Source: Verrucomicrobiia bacterium
GTDB taxonomy: Bacteria > Verrucomicrobiota > Verrucomicrobiia > JABWAM01
Assembly: GCA_020849895.1 (NCBI GenBank)
Contig: JADZFN010000001.1
Coordinates: 1 to 36,494, forward strand
Length of the DNA: 36,494 bases
Direction of reading: 5' to 3'
The notes under the pieces were generated by a model. It saw only the letters and a program-made list of their open reading frames with translations. It did no database searches and was not told the origin of the DNA. Positions 31,838-36,494 of the stretch are shown here, piece by piece (position 1 is the stretch's first letter; each line of letters starts with the position of its first letter). A program made the translations under genes and the position numbers.

Positions 31838-32138
31838 CATGGGAAGCCGCACGCCCATTCCTTCGCCTCGCCGGACGGCGGCCCTGCCGCAGCCCGTCCG
31901 GAAGGGTGCCGCGTGCACCCCGTCGCGACGAGAGCGGCCGTGTCTCGGGGCATGCCCTCGGCGGCCGAGATCGTGTCAGCGCTTCGCGACCCCCTACGGG
32001 AAGGGACTGGGCCTCCGGCTCGCCATCGCATAACCGTCACGCAGTGATCGAAGGGCGTGCTGGCGTGGCAGCCCACGCGAAGCGAGGAGTCTCTGTGCTT
32101 GAACTGAATCGTTCGGGTTCGGAACATCGGCGCCGCCA
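31838..32138. other. Intergenic region with a nested inverted repeat, no gene recognised
   Basis: Between the second hydrolase module and proB. It contains CCGGACGG (31871-31878) paired with CCGTCCGG (31894-31901), with an inner CGG/CCG pair, a possible structured 3' end ~34 nt after the hydrolase stop, without T tract. The remainder shows short frames on both strands but no start with a ribosome-binding site and no recognisable protein. It may contain decayed sequence. Confidence 0.5.
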
Positions 32139-33011
32139 ATGATCATGAAAGATCCCAGGAAATCCCTCCGCGCCGCGCAACGGCTCGTCGTCAAGATCGG
32201 CACTGGCGTGCTCTCGCGTCTGGACGGCGGATTGAACCCGCGCCGCATCCACCACCTCGCCGGGCAGGTGGCGACCCTCCGCCGTCAGGGGCGTTCGGTG
32301 GTGCTGGTGACTTCCGGGGCGATCGGCGCGGGGATGACGCGACTCGGGTTCAAGCGGCGCCCGGCAGCGATCGCGGAGCTCCAGGCCTGCGCCGCCGTCG
32401 GTCAGAACCTCCTCATGGCGCGCTACGATCATGCGTTCGCCCATGAATCGCTGACCGTGGCCCAGATCCTCCTGACCCATGAAGACTTCCGCCATCCCGA
32501 ACGGCGACGCAACGCAGAACAAACGCTCCGGCGTCTGCTCCGGCACGGCGTGACACCCGTGATTAACGAGAACGACGCGGTCTCCTACGCCGAGATCAAG
32601 TTCGGCGACAACGACCAGCTCGCCGCCATGGTGACGGAGCTCGTTGGCGCCGAGGCGTGTGTGATCCTCAGCAACGTGGATGGTTTCCACCTTGGTCGTC
32701 CTCCGAAGGGACGGCTCGTGGCGACGATCCAGCGGATCACTCCCGCTCTCGAACGCCACGCGGGTGACGCGGGGTCTTCCCGTTCCGTGGGCGGCATGAA
32801 GAGCAAGCTCCTCGCCGCGCGGAAAGTGAACGCGGCCGGCGCCTCGTTGGTCATTGCAAACGGCCATCTCTCCGGCGTCCTCCTCCGTCTGATCGGGGGA
32901 GAACCGCTCGGGACGATCTTCCTTCCTCTCCACGCAAAGGTGAAACGAAGCGCTGTCGGGGCGCGCCGCCAAACCATTTCGGGACGGGCACCGCGGAATC
33001 AGCAATCGTAG
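32139..33011 (+). CDS. proB: Glutamate 5-kinase, short form without PUA domain (290 aa)
   Basis: Amino-acid kinase fold with the G5K signatures: [12 protein letters not shown] (N-terminal phosphate loop), [38 protein letters not shown] (glutamate and nucleotide contacts), ILSNVDGFH and [14 protein letters not shown]. It catalyses the ATP-dependent first step of proline synthesis. It ends after the kinase domain; the C-terminal PUA domain of E. coli ProB (367 aa) is absent, as in some other bacteria. Two ATGs (32139 and 32145) are possible starts. No proA is next to it. Its 3' end overlaps that of glnA by 13 nt in convergent orientation. Confidence 0.88.
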   Translation: MIMKDPRKSLRAAQRLVVKIGTGVLSRLDGGLNPRRIHHLAGQVATLRRQGRSVVLVTSGAIGAGMTRLGFKRRPAAIAELQACAAVGQNLLMARYDHAFAHESLTVAQILLTHEDFRHPERRRNAEQTLRRLLRHGVTPVINENDAVSYAEIKFGDNDQLAAMVTELVGAEACVILSNVDGFHLGRPPKGRLVATIQRITPALERHAGDAGSSRSVGGMKSKLLAARKVNAAGASLVIANGHLSGVLLRLIGGEPLGTIFLPLHAKVKRSAVGARRQTISGRAPRNQQS

Positions 33012-34411
33012 TAGAGGTGGAATTCGTGCGGATGCGGGCGGAGGCGGATCTGGTCCTGCTCCCTGCGTTTGATCTCGATCCAGGTCTCCACCACGTCGTC
33101 GGTGAAGACGTCGCCCTTGAGGAGGAACTCGTGGTCCTTGGCGAGGGCATCGCAAGCGTCACCGAGACTGCCCGGCACACTGGGCACCTTCTTGAGCTCC
33201 GCGGGCGGCAGCTCGTAGATGTTCTTATCGAGCGGATCGCCCGGGTCCATGCGATTCTGGATGCCGTCGAGCCCGGCCAGCGTGAGCGCTGCAAACGCGA
33301 GATAGGGGTTCGCGGCGGGATCGGGCGGCCGATACTCGATGCGCTTGGCTTTGGGACTGGGCGAGTAGCAGGGAATGCGGATCGCCGCCGAACGATTGCG
33401 GCTGGAGTAGGCGAGGTTGACCGGCGCCTCGAAGCCCGGCGTGAGCCGCTTGTAGCTGTTCACCGTGGGATTGCAGAAGGCGCAGAGGGCTTTCGCATGC
33501 TTGAGGATGCCGCCGATGAAGTGCAGCGCGAGCTTGCTCAGACCGGCGTATTCATTGCCGGCGAAGAGCGGCTTGCCCTTCTTCCACAGGCTCATGTGGA
33601 CGTGCATCCCGCTGCCGTTGTCGCCGAAGATCGGCTTGGGCATGAAGGTCACCGTCTTGCCCCGGCGGCGAGCCACGTTTTTGACGATATACTTGTAGAG
33701 GAGCATGTCGTCGGCCATCTCGACGAGCGAGTTGAACCGGAGGTCAATCTCCGCCTGGCCGCCGGTGGCGACTTCGTGGTGTTCGCGCTCCACACGGAGG
33801 CCGCAGTCCTTCATGACCATGATCATCTCGTTGCGGAGGTCCACCTGCGTATCGGCGGGGGCGACGGGGAAATAGCCCTCCTTGTGGCGGAGCTTGTATC
33901 CGAGATTGCCGCCGGGCTCCTCGCGATCGCTGTTCCAGATTCCCTCGGAGCTGTCGAGGTGGTAGAACGCGCCGTGCGCGTTGCCGCCGTAGCGGATTTC
34001 GTCGAAAATGAAGAACTCCGCCTCGGGCCCGACATAGGCCGTGTCGGCGATGCCGGTCTGCTTGAGGTAGGCCTCCGCCTTGCGCGCGACGTTGCGGGGA
34101 TCGCGCGAGTAAGGCTCATGGGTGATGGTGTCCACCGCGTCGGCCACGAGGCTGAGCGTGGTGACGGCGGGGAAGGGGTCGAGCATCGCCGTGGTGGGAT
34201 CGAGGAGGAGCAACATGTCGCTTGCCTCGATGGATTTCCATCCACGGATGGAGCTGCCGTCGAAGCCGAGCCCGGCCTCGAAGACCTCCTCTCCGAGTTC
34301 GGCGATCGGGATCGTGAAGTGCTGCCAGGTTCCGAGGAAGTCGCAGAATTTTACGTCTACAAGCTTCACGTCCTTCTGTTTGCAGAAGGCCAGGATTTCT
34401 TTCGGGGTCAT
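32999..34411 (-). CDS. glnA: Glutamine synthetase type I (470 aa)
   Basis: All GSI landmarks are present: [10 protein letters not shown] (metal Glu residues), [38 protein letters not shown] and [20 protein letters not shown]. The tyrosine used for adenylylation in enterobacterial GSI-beta is conserved in [10 protein letters not shown]. The enzyme makes glutamine from glutamate, ammonia and ATP as a dodecamer. ATG at 34411 ([10 protein letters not shown]) is chosen because it matches the family's N-terminus; the upstream open frame is shadow sequence through the glnB gene. No Shine-Dalgarno is visible before the ATG. It is the last gene of amt-glnB-glnA. Confidence 0.96.
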   Translation of the reverse strand: MTPKEILAFCKQKDVKLVDVKFCDFLGTWQHFTIPIAELGEEVFEAGLGFDGSSIRGWKSIEASDMLLLLDPTTAMLDPFPAVTTLSLVADAVDTITHEPYSRDPRNVARKAEAYLKQTGIADTAYVGPEAEFFIFDEIRYGGNAHGAFYHLDSSEGIWNSDREEPGGNLGYKLRHKEGYFPVAPADTQVDLRNEMIMVMKDCGLRVEREHHEVATGGQAEIDLRFNSLVEMADDMLLYKYIVKNVARRRGKTVTFMPKPIFGDNGSGMHVHMSLWKKGKPLFAGNEYAGLSKLALHFIGGILKHAKALCAFCNPTVNSYKRLTPGFEAPVNLAYSSRNRSAAIRIPCYSPSPKAKRIEYRPPDPAANPYLAFAALTLAGLDGIQNRMDPGDPLDKNIYELPPAELKKVPSVPGSLGDACDALAKDHEFLLKGDVFTDDVVETWIEIKRREQDQIRLRPHPHEFHLYYDC

Positions 34412-34445
34412 AGAGGTTTCAGGAGGGTTGGGTTCAGGGAGTGCG

Positions 34446-34467
34446 GGCCGCCGATTCTTGGGCGGCC
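34446..34467 (-). promoter_or_regulatory. Hairpin in the glnB-glnA intergenic region
   Basis: Perfect 7-bp arms GGCCGCC/GGCGGCC with an 8-nt loop lie in the 88-nt gap between glnB and glnA. On the transcript it may act as an attenuator, processing or stability element that sets the GlnB:GlnA ratio (inference). No T tract follows on the minus strand. Confidence 0.4.
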
Positions 34468-34499
34468 AGAGGAATGGGGGTTGGGGATGGGATGCGTTT

Positions 34500-36313
<1,814 letters not shown>

Positions 36314-36322
<9 letters not shown>

Positions 36323-36341
36323 TCAGATAATCCGATGTCAA
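36314..36341 (-). promoter_or_regulatory. Putative amt-glnB-glnA promoter
   Basis: On the minus strand TTGACA (36341-36336), a 16-nt spacer and CAATAT (36319-36314) form a fair sigma-70 promoter. The -10 would overlap the annotated start codon, so either the start is later or this promoter is not used. No sigma-54 (GG-N10-GC) element was found. Confidence 0.3.
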
Positions 36342-36381
36342 GCTGGCGCCCACAAAAATTGGAATCCGAGAAGGTGTCAGT

Positions 36382-36494
36382 TCAATCAATATCATATTGT
36401 TCGAGCCGCCGCCATCGGGAGGCGAGGAAGCGATCCGTTTGCAGGCGACGCCCGGCCAGATGAATGCTGCTGGCCATGCCGCCGCGCGTCTTCA
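36382..36494 (-). CDS. Possible C-terminal end of a minus-strand gene running off the window
   Basis: The minus-strand frame is open from the right edge for 37 codons (KTRGGMASSIHLAGRRLQTDRFLASRWRRLEQYDID) and stops 60 nt before the amt start. The codon use is GC3-rich until the last residues. It could be the tail of the preceding gene; the family is not recognised, and a chance open frame cannot be excluded. The palindrome CAATATCATATTG (36387-36399) falls in its last codons. Confidence 0.3.
   Translation of the reverse strand, partial: KTRGGMASSIHLAGRRLQTDRFLASRWRRLEQYDID

Noticed and set aside
31871..31901. Inverted repeat as rho-independent terminator of module E
   Set aside because: The stem is good, but no T tract follows on the plus strand; recorded only as an inverted repeat.

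Overview
This is a GC-rich (GC3-rich), tightly packed bacterial chromosome segment, most likely from a Verrucomicrobiota (PVC superphylum) genome; Lentisphaerota, Kiritimatiellota or Planctomycetota cannot be excluded. The reasons are the combination of PEP-CTERM sorted exported proteins, short pseudopilin-like proteins with an FTLIELL leader and a C-terminal H-Xn-DG segment, LacI-type regulators, and large lineage-typical polysaccharide-degradation operons. No rRNA, tRNA or CRISPR array was recognised.

Layout. (A) 1-13362: a LacI-family regulator cut by the window edge, a PEP-CTERM protein, a pseudopilin-like protein, then a closely coupled operon: LamG protein, 1003-aa glycoside hydrolase with CBM9-like and discoidin-like domains, TIM-barrel sugar isomerase, MFS transporter, micro-ORF, ceramidase-like protein and heparinase II/III-like lipoprotein. 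Most junctions overlap by 4-8 nt or are 2 nt apart. A ~220-240 bp direct repeat and a similar promoter motif lie upstream of both the PEP-CTERM and the pseudopilin genes. (B) 13363-15236: a scar region with the first ~38 codons of a leuS-like gene, an AAA/DUF4143 ATPase of less GC3-biased codon use, and a frameshifted IS5-like transposase remnant. (C) 15237-20770, minus strand: an amino-sugar gene group: URO-D-like protein, NagB, SGNH hydrolase, BadF/GlcNAc-kinase-like ATPase and two adjacent SIS-domain paralogues. (D) 20914-22700: GTPase Der, preceded by a strong inverted repeat, and a truncated YjbQ-like gene. (E) 22855-31837: a second module with the same opening order as A: LacI regulator (perfect palindrome across its start codon), autotransporter-like PEP-CTERM protein, pseudopilin-like protein, then two large predicted glycosidases. 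(F) 32139-36322: glutamate 5-kinase converging on an amt-glnB-glnA nitrogen-assimilation operon; a possible C-terminus of another minus-strand gene runs off the right edge.

How the genes may work together. In modules A and E a sugar-responsive LacI repressor would control a surface-anchored PEP-CTERM protein, a pseudopilin and secreted carbohydrate-active enzymes; module A also has uptake (MFS) and intracellular conversion (isomerase). The minus-strand cluster would phosphorylate and deaminate amino sugars released from glycans. The repeated order LacI / PEP-CTERM / pseudopilin / hydrolases is the most system-like signal in the window. Its inner flanks both carry truncated housekeeping genes (leuS-like, yjbQ-like), which suggests that the segments were placed by rearrangement. 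All functional linkage is inference from gene order and family knowledge; no database search was possible.
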